A stretch of DNA of 13,671 nt from Bacteroidales bacterium UBA3623 (GTDB taxonomy: Bacteria > Bacteroidota > Bacteroidia > Bacteroidales > UBA932), in assembly GCA_002373715.1 (NCBI GenBank), contig DFLI01000075.1:1-13671 (forward strand), written 5' to 3'. Below are positions 6,459-13,223 of the stretch, one piece after another. Numbering within the stretch: the stretch's first letter is position 1; each line of letters starts with the position of its first letter. The notes beneath the pieces are model-generated. The model was given only the letters and a program-made list of their open reading frames with translations, searched no databases and was not told where the DNA came from. The position numbers and the translations under genes were made by a program.

Positions 6459-6511
6459 TTATTCCATTATTGGATAAATGACAGGAAAAATTGAACAATA
6501 ATAAGGAATAA
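6459..6511. promoter_or_regulatory. Imperfect inverted repeat, candidate regulator-binding site
   Basis: TTATTCCATTATTG (6459-6472) is mirrored by CAATAATAAGGAATAA (6496-6511). The arms are perfectly complementary except for two extra A bases in the second, and a 23-bp spacer separates them. The element sits in the 140-bp divergent gap between the AraC-type gene and the glycosyltransferase gene, just upstream of both putative -7 boxes. AraC proteins more often bind direct repeats, so the assignment is tentative. Confidence 0.4.
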
Positions 6512-6539
6512 ATGAGAACAAAATTGCTATTAATTAGAG

Positions 6540-6547
6540 TAATTTTG
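6540..6547 (+). promoter_or_regulatory. -7 promoter element TAATTTTG for the glycosyltransferase gene
   Basis: An exact TAnnTTTG match 18 bp before the ATG at 6566, predicting a 5' leader of roughly a dozen bases. It excludes the upstream in-frame ATG at 6512 as the start. No -33 TTG lies 19-21 bp upstream. Confidence 0.65.
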
Positions 6548-6565
6548 CTGCCCAATACTTGCGAT

Positions 6566-7729
6566 ATGAAAATCCTTTTTATCCTGAATACTTTTTATGC
6601 TACGGGCAACGGGTTGTCGGCATCGGCAAGACGCACGGTTGAGGCCCTGAAGGCAGCCGGACAGGACGTCCGGATAGTTGCCGGCCCCAACGATGATCCC
6701 AATGGCCCCCAGCCCTATTACCGGCTCAAGTGGTACCATTTCCCTCTTGTTCAGCCCATCATAGATGCCCATGGCTATCACTTTGCCTCTACGGACAAAA
6801 AGATTTTGGAAGAAGCCATCCGCTGGGCCGATGTCGTCCATATGGAAGAGCCTTTTGTGCTGGAGGTCAATGCCTACAAGATAGCAAAGAAGCTTGGGAA
6901 ACCCGTCACCGGAACCTATCACCTGCATCCAGAGAACGTTTTTTCCTCCCTTTGGCTGGGTTGGTGCAAGACGGCCAACTTCCTTCTTCTCAATGCCTGG
7001 CGGGATTTGGCCTTCAACGATTGGTCTCACATCCAGTGCCCTACACAAAATGTATGTGACAGACTGGTTCGCCACCATTTCAAGTCCAAACTTCACGTAT
7101 TCTCCAACGGGCTTGTCCCGGATGCTTGTATCCGCCCGGACGTTCCCCCTGAAGACTATCTGGATCCCCAGCGTCCCCTCAAGGTGGTTTACATAGGCCG
7201 ACTTTCAGAGGAGAAGGATCAGCCCACGCTTATCCGCGCCATCCGCCATTCGGCCTTTGCCCACCGTATTCATCTCCAGTTCGCCGGCCATGGCCCCAAG
7301 GAAAAGCAGTACAAGCGCATGGCCATGAAACTATACGAAGACGGCGTTGTGAAGTACAAACCGGAGTTCCTGTTCTGCACAAGGGATGAACTCAGAGCCC
7401 TTGCCGCAGGGGCCGATCTTTGCATCCACTGCGCCACCACCGAGGTGGAAGGCCTTTCCATCATGGAAGCCTTGCAGCAGGGCGCAGTGCCAGTCATTGC
7501 GAAAGGCCGATACACCGGCGCATATCAGTTTGCCCTGGACAATCGCAGCATCTTCCGGGAAAAGGACGAAAAAGAGCTGGCTGAGAAGATAGACTGGTGG
7601 CTCTCCCATCCCCAGGAGCGCTGGGAAGAAGGCCAGCGCTATGTCAAGTCCATGGAGCAGTATAACATAGCCAATTCGGCCCAGGCCCTTATCAAAATGT
7701 ATGAAGAGGCCATTGCCGAAGCAAAATAA
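6566..7729 (+). CDS. GT4-family glycosyltransferase
   Basis: A 387-residue GT-B fold glycosyltransferase, predicted to transfer a sugar from a nucleotide-sugar donor to a lipid or glycan acceptor at the cytoplasmic face of the membrane. The N-terminal acceptor domain begins MKILFILNTFYATGNGLSAS, with a Gly-rich loop, and includes HMEEPF and TYHLHPENVFSSL. The C-terminal donor domain contains VYIGRLSEEKDQP (G211, R212, K217) and the retaining GT4 EX7E motif with E293 and E301 in EVEGLSIMEALQQGAVPVI. The annotated start follows the TAATTTTG promoter; an ATG at 6512 lies upstream of that promoter. A strong terminator follows, so the gene appears monocistronic. The downstream acyltransferase suggests a glycolipid link, but the two are transcribed separately. 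Acceptor and sugar are unknown. Confidence 0.9.
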   Translation: MKILFILNTFYATGNGLSASARRTVEALKAAGQDVRIVAGPNDDPNGPQPYYRLKWYHFPLVQPIIDAHGYHFASTDKKILEEAIRWADVVHMEEPFVLEVNAYKIAKKLGKPVTGTYHLHPENVFSSLWLGWCKTANFLLLNAWRDLAFNDWSHIQCPTQNVCDRLVRHHFKSKLHVFSNGLVPDACIRPDVPPEDYLDPQRPLKVVYIGRLSEEKDQPTLIRAIRHSAFAHRIHLQFAGHGPKEKQYKRMAMKLYEDGVVKYKPEFLFCTRDELRALAAGADLCIHCATTEVEGLSIMEALQQGAVPVIAKGRYTGAYQFALDNRSIFREKDEKELAEKIDWWLSHPQERWEEGQRYVKSMEQYNIANSAQALIKMYEEAIAEAK

Positions 7730-7764
7730 ACATTTCTTCCTTTTTCTGGGGAATTAGCCCATTG

Positions 7765-7800
7765 GAGTCGCTGAGAAATCGGCGACTCTTTTTGTTTTTT
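7765..7800 (+). terminator. Rho-independent terminator of the glycosyltransferase gene
   Basis: A 10-bp stem, GAGTCGCTGA (7765-7774) with TCGGCGACTC (7779-7788), has one T-G wobble and a GAAA tetraloop, followed by TTTTTGTTTTTT. The TTTG at 7791-7794 in the T-tract also fits as the -33 box of the next promoter. Confidence 0.92.
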
Positions 7801-7821
7801 CGCTGAACAGACTTATTTTTG
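7791..7821 (+). promoter_or_regulatory. Promoter of the acyltransferase-kinase-phosphatase operon
   Basis: A -33 TTTG at 7791-7794, a 19-bp spacer (7795-7813) and a perfect -7 TATTTTTG at 7814-7821. The -7 box ends four bases before the ATG at 7826, so the transcript should be leaderless. The -33 box lies inside the T-tract of the preceding terminator. Confidence 0.8.
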
Positions 7822-7825
7822 TAAT

Positions 7826-8446
7826 ATGAAGGTTACGACATACTTAGTAGAAGGGGTGACAGCTTTCCTTGTGAAGGTGCTTCTCAGGCCCAAGGTGTAT
7901 TACTTGGAGCCACCCAGGCGTAGGCGCCGCCTGGACAGCCCGTCGGTGCTCATCATTAACCACACCGGCCATCTGGACGGGCCGGTGGTGAGCACGGTGT
8001 TCCGTAAGGACCACATCCATAACCTGGCTGCTAAGGACCGTTTTGAACAGCGTGGCTTCGGGTTCTTCTTAAGAAATACCCGTTGCATCCCTATAGACCG
8101 GCAGAATGCCGATACCACCTGGGTTCATCAGGCCATCCGTACTCTGCGACAAGACAAGGAGAGTGTGGCCATCTTTCCGGAAGGCCGCCATGGAGAGCAC
8201 CGCAAGCAGCTGCCCTTCCATCCGGGAGCGGCCATGCTGGCGGCCGTCTCCCAGGCCCCGCTGGTGATGGTTTACATTGACGGCCCCATCAAGATTTTGG
8301 GTCCCCGTGCCCGCATGATCGTATCTCCCCAGTTCCATCTTGATCCGCCCACTGAGGGAATGAATGCAGAGTATCTCATGGCACAGACCCAAATGCTGCA
8401 GGAAAAAATGAAAGGGCTGATGGAGGAGTTGGTAAAACGCTTGTAA
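7826..8446 (+). CDS. PlsC-type 1-acyl-sn-glycerol-3-phosphate acyltransferase family protein
   Basis: A 206-residue lysophospholipid acyltransferase of the LPLAT family, expected to move an acyl chain from acyl-CoA or acyl-ACP to a lysophospholipid or related hydroxyl at the inner membrane. The catalytic HX4D motif is H46-TGHL-D51 within NHTGHLDG. The acceptor-phosphate motif is FPEGRHGEH at 117-125, in place of the usual FPEGTRS. A hydrophobic N-terminal stretch (about 5-25) suits membrane association. The ATG at 7826 is four bases after the -7 box. The kinase gene begins 14 bp downstream. The short length and variant FPEG block suggest a lipid-modifying paralogue rather than the housekeeping PlsC, but this is inference. 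Confidence 0.88.
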   Translation: MKVTTYLVEGVTAFLVKVLLRPKVYYLEPPRRRRRLDSPSVLIINHTGHLDGPVVSTVFRKDHIHNLAAKDRFEQRGFGFFLRNTRCIPIDRQNADTTWVHQAIRTLRQDKESVAIFPEGRHGEHRKQLPFHPGAAMLAAVSQAPLVMVYIDGPIKILGPRARMIVSPQFHLDPPTEGMNAEYLMAQTQMLQEKMKGLMEELVKRL

Positions 8447-8460
8447 ATGATATAAATGGT

Positions 8461-9321
8461 ATGGGAGAATACAGAAATATAGACATCAATGCCTGGACCA
8501 AGGTGGGCGAGGGCGGAAACGGAAGCGTGTATGAGAATCCGTCAGAGCCGGATGTGATCCTGAAGGTCAACAGGGCGGGCATTAACACATTTGAGTTTGT
8601 CTCCAATGAGTTCAACGTGTCCCGGGAAGTGGAAGAACTGGGCATCCGGATTCCCAAGATGTACGAGATGGTTAAGGTGGGGGATGCCTATGCCACCCTT
8701 TCCCAGCGCATCAGGAATAAGAAATCGCTATCTCGTATTTGCCATGATGAACCCGACCGGACGGAAGAGATGGCTCAGGTAATGTGCAAGATGGGAAAAG
8801 AACTGTTTGGTACTCCCTGCAATACAGAGGTCTTCCCCAGCCGGAAAGAGCAGCTTCTCAGAGCTATTAATCTGGTGAAGTTCATCGGCCCGAAAAACCG
8901 CCGCATCATTGCGGAATTTGCCGGTACCATTCAGGAGGCGGATACCTGCATTCACGGGGACTTCAATCCGGGAAATATCATTTTCTCAGAAGGGAATTAC
9001 TACTGGATAGACCTGGACCGCTTCGGCCATGGAGACCCGATGTTCGATATCGGCCATCTTTTCCTGATATGTAATTCTTATTCTTCTATGAAGCAGGTGC
9101 AGGACATCTTCCATATGTCCCAGGAGCAGTTGCATCGCTTCTGGAAGGCGTTTGCCAAGACCTATACGGGAGAGGAAAACCCGGAAGAGTTTAACCGTCT
9201 GGCCGGCAAGTTCGCCTGTCTGGATCTGGTTGTACGCTACGTACTGCAGAAGCCCAGCCTGCCGGAAAGCCTGTTCTTTGCCTTCCACATCCGCCGTCAC
9301 GTTAAGACTTATTACTTATGA
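8461..9321 (+). CDS. APH/choline-kinase-fold small-molecule kinase, substrate unknown
   Basis: A 286-residue protein with a protein-kinase-like fold of the aminoglycoside phosphotransferase superfamily. Residues 16-24 (GEGGNGSVY) form a glycine-rich nucleotide loop. K35 in VILKV is the likely ATP-anchoring lysine. H165-G-D167-F-N-P-G-N172 is the catalytic loop. D184 in IDLDRFGHGDPMFDIGH is the metal-binding aspartate. All key residues are present, so it should be active. It resembles the TIGR02172-type group of putative phosphotransferases more than true resistance enzymes. Its stop overlaps the start of the phosphatase gene by 4 bp (ATGA), and it follows an acyltransferase, so a lipid head group, sugar or choline-like substrate is plausible. 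There is no signal peptide, so it is cytoplasmic. Confidence 0.85.
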   Translation: MGEYRNIDINAWTKVGEGGNGSVYENPSEPDVILKVNRAGINTFEFVSNEFNVSREVEELGIRIPKMYEMVKVGDAYATLSQRIRNKKSLSRICHDEPDRTEEMAQVMCKMGKELFGTPCNTEVFPSRKEQLLRAINLVKFIGPKNRRIIAEFAGTIQEADTCIHGDFNPGNIIFSEGNYYWIDLDRFGHGDPMFDIGHLFLICNSYSSMKQVQDIFHMSQEQLHRFWKAFAKTYTGEENPEEFNRLAGKFACLDLVVRYVLQKPSLPESLFFAFHIRRHVKTYYL

Positions 9322-10199
9322 GCACGGTAAGAGCCTTTTTATTTGCATCTGCCATGATAGTTTCCACCTCCATATACGCCCAGCAGTTTCTTCCCACAAA
9401 GAGCATTGTGAATGCCAGGGACTTGGGCGGTTATGCCGTGCAGGACGGAAGGAAGGTGAAGGATAAGGTGCTGCTCAGGGCGGCCCATCTGGCCGATGCC
9501 AGCGACAAGGACTTGGAGTACCTTTCTCAGCTTCCGGTAACGAAGGTGGTGGACTTCCGCCAGGAGAGCGAGAAGGTGGAAAGGGCCGATCGCGTAGTCC
9601 CCGGGGCCGATTACATTGTCCTCCCCGCCGACGCCAGCGGCAAGGCCAAGGAGCAGATGACGGAAGAGGAAAAGAAGAAGTTCACCCGCGGAAAGAAGAA
9701 GTTTGACGTAAAGAAGATCATCGTCTTTGCCGCGTTCAACGAAAAGGGCCAGCAGGTGGCCCGGGAAATGTATCCCAACCTGTTGTTCGATCCCGAGAAC
9801 CAAAGGCAGTTTGCCAAGTTCTTCCGCCATGTGCTGGCCACCAAAGACGGCGCCGTGCTTTTCCACTGCACGCAGGGAAAAGACCGCACCGGCGTGGCAT
9901 CGGCCCTACTGCTGGCGGCCTTGGGCGCAAGCCGGGAAACCATTGTGGCCGATTTTGACGCGACCAATAAGGTGTATGAAGACGACGTTAAGAAGTACAC
10001 CCGCCGCGTCAAGTTCTTTGGCGGGAAAGAAGAAGAGATTGGCGTTGTAAAAGCCTTCCTGGGCTGCAATACGGACAACTTCGTAAAGGCTCTGAACCGC
10101 ATAGACCAGGAATACGGCTCCCTGGAGGCCTATCTAAAAGGCCCCATGGGACTCACGGATGAGGATATCCAAGTGCTGCGGGAGCGGTATCTGGAATAA
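9318..10199 (+). CDS. Secreted tyrosine-protein phosphatase (Y_phosphatase3 / LipA-MptpB type)
   Basis: A 293-residue phosphatase. Residues 1-21 are a signal peptide (STSIYA|QQF). NARDLGGY at 32-39 is the family's N-terminal hallmark. The P-loop is HCTQGKDRTG at 183-192, with nucleophile Cys184 and phosphate-binding Arg190. The Lys-Asp after the glycine (GKDRTG) is typical of PF13350 enzymes such as MptpB and LipA, which act on phosphotyrosine and also phosphoinositides, so a lipid or sugar phosphate in the periplasm is as likely as a protein. A lysine-rich insertion (about 108-140, with TEEEKKKFTRGKKKFD) sits before the P-loop. Translation is coupled to the kinase gene by a 4-bp overlap, although the two products act in different compartments. 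It ends 3 bp from the convergent ridA stop. Confidence 0.9.
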   Translation: MSTVRAFLFASAMIVSTSIYAQQFLPTKSIVNARDLGGYAVQDGRKVKDKVLLRAAHLADASDKDLEYLSQLPVTKVVDFRQESEKVERADRVVPGADYIVLPADASGKAKEQMTEEEKKKFTRGKKKFDVKKIIVFAAFNEKGQQVAREMYPNLLFDPENQRQFAKFFRHVLATKDGAVLFHCTQGKDRTGVASALLLAALGASRETIVADFDATNKVYEDDVKKYTRRVKFFGGKEEEIGVVKAFLGCNTDNFVKALNRIDQEYGSLEAYLKGPMGLTDEDIQVLRERYLE

Positions 10200-10202
10200 A
10201 GA

Positions 10203-10580
10203 TTATTTTGCAGCGATGCACTCAATCTCCACCAGAGCGCCCTTGGGCAGGGTTTTCACGGCTACGGCGCTGCGGGCGGGGAAAGGCTGCGTGAAGAACT
10301 GGGCATACACCTCGTTCATGGCAGCGAAGTCTCCCATATCGGCCAGAAATACCGTGGTTTTGACAACGTTGGAAAGGCCCAGTCCGGCGGCTTCCAGAAT
10401 GGCCTTGGCGTTCAGGATGGACTGACGGGTTTGCTCCTTCACACCTCCCTCCGGGAAAGCGCCTGTTGCAGAGTCTATGGGAAGCTGACCGGAGAGGAAA
10501 ACGAGGCCTGCGCCACTGTCAATGGCCTGGCTGTAAGGGCCGATGGCGGCCGGAGCTTTGTCTGTGCTGATGGGTTTCAT
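10203..10580 (-). CDS. ridA: RidA family enamine/imine deaminase
   Basis: A 125-residue RidA (YjgF/YER057c/UK114) protein, which hydrolyses reactive 2-aminoacrylate-type enamine/imine intermediates from PLP enzymes and so protects amino-acid metabolism. Diagnostic features are GPYSQA with Tyr16, FLSGQLPID, the conserved block NAKAILEAAG, VVKTTVFLADM, catalytic Arg103 in FPARSAV and Glu120 in VEIECIA. It is full length and soluble, probably a trimer. It is divergent from the amino-acid importer genes (89-bp gap) and convergent with the phosphatase gene, with only 3 bp between the stops and no room for a terminator. Confidence 0.95.
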   Translation of the reverse strand: MKPISTDKAPAAIGPYSQAIDSGAGLVFLSGQLPIDSATGAFPEGGVKEQTRQSILNAKAILEAAGLGLSNVVKTTVFLADMGDFAAMNEVYAQFFTQPFPARSAVAVKTLPKGALVEIECIAAK

Positions 10581-10611
10581 ATACTATTGAATCTTATTCT
10601 TGTTTTGCATA

Positions 10612-10619
10612 CAAAACTA
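10612..10619 (-). promoter_or_regulatory. -7 promoter element TAGTTTTG for ridA
   Basis: An exact TAnnTTTG match on the minus strand, 31 bp before the ridA ATG (10580). It shares the 89-bp divergent gap with the importer promoter. No -33 TTG at the expected distance. Confidence 0.6.
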
Positions 10620-10642
10620 AGCATTTCTGAGGAGATTTTTGT

Positions 10643-10650
10643 TATATTTG
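10643..10650 (+). promoter_or_regulatory. -7 promoter element TATATTTG for the amino-acid importer operon
   Basis: An exact TAnnTTTG match 19 bp before the ATG at 10670. Upstream bases show no clear -33 TTG at 19-21 bp. Confidence 0.65.
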
Positions 10651-10669
10651 TGGGAATAATATATCTCAA

Positions 10670-12142
10670 ATGAGACAGAAAAGTAAACTATTCAGCCTTC
10701 TGGCCCTTGCCATGCTGGTGTTCAGCGCCTGCGGAAGCAAGGAAAATGAGGTGGTAATTAACAGCGAGGCAGATTTGGCCGGCCTCAAAGTAGGCACCAT
10801 TGCCGGCAGTATTTACGACATCCAGCTAAGTGCCAGGGAAGACATTAGCCTGCACCTGTTTTCCAGCACCTCGGACTGTGTGGAAGCCCTCAAGAGCGGA
10901 AAGGTGGATGCCCTTCTGATGGACGAGGTGGTATTCTCCAAGGCAGACCTTAAACGCTTGGGATTCAAGCGTGGGTACCAGCTGGACGAAGGAATCCCAT
11001 CGGCTTTTGCTTTCCAGAAAGGCGACTCCTCCCTGGTGAAGTCTTTCAATGCCTTCCTGAAGGAATTCAAAGAATCTGGAGGCCTGGCCGCCACCAAGGA
11101 TTACTGGATGGAAACGGAGGTGTTGCGTCCGGAAGACTTTCCCAAAGTAGAGGAATACACCACCGGAGAGCCTCTTCGTTACGGAAACAGCGAAGTGTTG
11201 GCTCCTATCGCCTTTTATGAGAACGGAGTGTGGAACGGTTTCGAGATAGAACTGGTCCGTCGTTTCGCCGCTTATATGCATCGCCCTGTAAAGATAGAGT
11301 TAATGGAGTTTGCCTCTCTGATAGTGAGCCTTCAGATGGGGAAGTCCGATTTTATAGGCGGCTGTATTTCCGTCACGGAAGAAAGGAAAATGCAGGTAGA
11401 TTTCTCGGATCCCTTTTACGATATCCATCCTGTCTATTTTGTTAGAGATGCGGAAGCTATCAGCGCTAAGAGTTCCTCATGGGAGGGATTAGTGAACAGT
11501 TTCCGTCAAGCCTTCATAGTGGAAAACCGGTGGAAAATACTCGCCGATGGCCTCCTCACCACTCTCAAGATAACTTTCTGGGCCATCGTGCTGGGCTCCC
11601 TGCTGGGTATTGTGCTTTGCGAGATGGGTGCCAGTCGCCGCAAGTGGATGCGCCGTTTTGTAAGTCTGTATGACGCCTTTATGTACGGCATTCCTATGCT
11701 GGTGCTCCTTCTCATCATGTTCTATGTGGTGTTTTCCAAGGCTGGTCTGAGCGGTGCCACCATTGCCATCATTGCCTTTGCGCTTAATTTTGCGTCGGCC
11801 TCGGGCGGGGTGTTCAGAACCGCCGTGCATTCGGTGCCGCCCGGTCAGATGGAAGCCGCCCTGGCCCTGGGCTTTACCAAAGCCCGCGCCTTCATTAAAA
11901 TAGTGATTCCCCAGGCCGTTCGCGTGGGCCTTCCGCTGTTCCGGGGAGAGTGCATTTCTCTCCTGAAGGGAACGTCCATTGTGGGTTACATTGCCATCAT
12001 TGATGTAACCCGCGCCAGCGACCTGTTGCGCAGCCGCACCTTCGACGCTTTCTTCCCGCTGCTGGCCGTTACCGTCATCTACTTTGTGCTGGCCTGGCTT
12101 ATCGGCTTTGTGTTGAACCTTCTTAACAAGAGTAGTAAATGA
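10670..12142 (+). CDS. Polar amino-acid ABC importer: lipoprotein solute-binding domain fused to permease, binding domain apparently permuted
   Basis: A 490-residue fusion. Residues 1-20 plus C21 form a lipoprotein-type signal (FSAC). Residues 35-150 match the second lobe and closing helices of family 3 binding proteins: ADLAGLKVGTIAGS, ALLMDEVVF with Asp85, then a typical C-terminal end at FNAFLKEFKESGG. Residues 167-262 match the first lobe: LRYGNSEVLAPIAFYENGVW, GFEIELVRRFA, GCISVTEERKMQVDFSDPFY with Arg239. The canonical order is the reverse. By comparison with HisJ, Arg239 would hold the ligand carboxylate and Asp85 its amino group. Residues 290-488 are a HEQRo-family permease: it opens LADGLLTTLKITFWAIVLGS, has several membrane helices, and carries the EAA loop MEAALALGFTKARAFIKIVIP at 394-414, which docks the ATPase. 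Translation couples to the ATPase by ATGA. The exact ligand is unknown. Confidence 0.88.
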   Translation: MRQKSKLFSLLALAMLVFSACGSKENEVVINSEADLAGLKVGTIAGSIYDIQLSAREDISLHLFSSTSDCVEALKSGKVDALLMDEVVFSKADLKRLGFKRGYQLDEGIPSAFAFQKGDSSLVKSFNAFLKEFKESGGLAATKDYWMETEVLRPEDFPKVEEYTTGEPLRYGNSEVLAPIAFYENGVWNGFEIELVRRFAAYMHRPVKIELMEFASLIVSLQMGKSDFIGGCISVTEERKMQVDFSDPFYDIHPVYFVRDAEAISAKSSSWEGLVNSFRQAFIVENRWKILADGLLTTLKITFWAIVLGSLLGIVLCEMGASRRKWMRRFVSLYDAFMYGIPMLVLLLIMFYVVFSKAGLSGATIAIIAFALNFASASGGVFRTAVHSVPPGQMEAALALGFTKARAFIKIVIPQAVRVGLPLFRGECISLLKGTSIVGYIAIIDVTRASDLLRSRTFDAFFPLLAVTVIYFVLAWLIGFVLNLLNKSSK

Positions 12143-13218
12143 TTACCGTCAACCATCTTAGCAAGACTTTCAAGAACCCGGACGGGAGCGTTGTCCAGGT
12201 TCTCAAAGACGTGAACTGCACCATAGAGCCGGGCGAGGTAATCAGTATCATCGGCCCTTCCGGTACTGGTAAAAGTACTTTCCTGCGTGCCCTGAATATG
12301 CTGGAGCCGCCCACCGGGGGAGAAATCCTCTTTGAAGGGGAGAACATCCTGGCCAAAGGATATAAACTGGACAAGATGCGCCGGCAGATGGGCATGGTGT
12401 TCCAAAGCTTTAACCTCTTCGAGCACATGACGGTGCTGGAAAACGTGACTTATGCACCCAAGAAACTTCTGGAACTTTCGGAAGATGAGGCCCAGAAGGA
12501 AGGCATGGAGCTGCTTCGCAAGGTGGGCATGGCAGAAAAGGCCGATGTCTACCCTTCCCAGCTTTCCGGTGGCCAGAAGCAGCGCGTGGCCATAGCCCGC
12601 GCCCTGGCCATGAAGCCCAAGGCCATCCTCTTTGACGAGCCCACATCGGCCCTGGATCCTACCATGGTGGGAGAAGTGCTCAGCGTCATGCGCCAGCTGG
12701 CCAAGGAGGGTATGACCATGCTCATCGTTACGCACGAGATGAAGTTTGCCCGCGACGTGAGCACCCGCATCTTCTTCATGAACGAGGGCATTATCTACGA
12801 AGACGGTACGCCGGAACAAATCTTCAACAACCCCGAACGCAGCGCCACCAAGGCCTTTGTGCAGCGAATCCGGAAAGAGGTGTTCGAGGTAAACGGGAAA
12901 GATTTTGACCTGCTGGGCATGGAAACACGTATTAACTGCTTCTGTATCAAATACAATATCTCAGACAAAAAGGATGCAGCCATTTCCCTGTGCCATCAGG
13001 TCCTGCCGGTGTATCAGGAGACCGGTGGGAATATCACTTTGCGCATGACCTACAGCGAACTCTCCGGAGATACGGCGCTGGACTTCATGCGGGAAGAGGA
13101 CCAGGCTGCTCCTGCCCGCTTCCAGGACGAAAGTTTCCGCAAGCAGTTGCTCTCCCTGTGCAAAGACATTGTGGAGGAACCTACCGCCAGAGGCTTCCGG
13201 GTAAAGCTGATGCTGTAA
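12139..13218 (+). CDS. Amino-acid ABC importer ATPase (GlnQ type) with extra C-terminal domain
   Basis: A 359-residue ATPase powering the importer encoded just upstream (4-bp ATGA overlap). The nucleotide-binding domain spans 1-245: Walker A GPSGTGKST (39-47, K45), Q-loop Q89, signature LSGGQ (142-146), Walker B ILFDEP (163-168, E167) and switch His199 in VTHEM. GlnQ/HisP proteins normally end near residue 245; here about 110 more residues follow. The extension contains FEVNGKDFDLLGMETRINCF, NITLRMTYSELSGDTALDF and a final RGFRVKLML. The strand-helix pattern loosely recalls GHKL/anti-sigma-kinase-like folds, but I cannot place it. A regulatory domain is an inference. A terminator follows directly. 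Confidence 0.95.
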   Translation: MITVNHLSKTFKNPDGSVVQVLKDVNCTIEPGEVISIIGPSGTGKSTFLRALNMLEPPTGGEILFEGENILAKGYKLDKMRRQMGMVFQSFNLFEHMTVLENVTYAPKKLLELSEDEAQKEGMELLRKVGMAEKADVYPSQLSGGQKQRVAIARALAMKPKAILFDEPTSALDPTMVGEVLSVMRQLAKEGMTMLIVTHEMKFARDVSTRIFFMNEGIIYEDGTPEQIFNNPERSATKAFVQRIRKEVFEVNGKDFDLLGMETRINCFCIKYNISDKKDAAISLCHQVLPVYQETGGNITLRMTYSELSGDTALDFMREEDQAAPARFQDESFRKQLLSLCKDIVEEPTARGFRVKLML

Positions 13219-13223
13219 TACGG

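Noticed and set aside
6512..6565. Longer N-terminus for the glycosyltransferase from the ATG at 6512
   Set aside because: That start precedes the TAATTTTG promoter, and the protein beginning at 6566 already has the typical GT4 opening strand.
8461..9321. Antibiotic-resistance aminoglycoside phosphotransferase
   Set aside because: Only the fold-level motifs are shared. The operon context (acyltransferase and phosphatase) and absence of mobile-element signs argue for a metabolic kinase.
6566..10199. A Bacteroides-type inositol-lipid synthesis cluster
   Set aside because: No inositol-phosphate synthase or CDP-alcohol phosphatidyltransferase is present, and the glycosyltransferase is separated by a strong terminator. 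Only the phosphatase family hints at it.
12079..12819. 246-codon minus-strand frame opposite the ATPase gene
   Set aside because: It is antisense to a gene with every ABC motif intact. The histidine-rich translation is a typical shadow of GC-rich codons.
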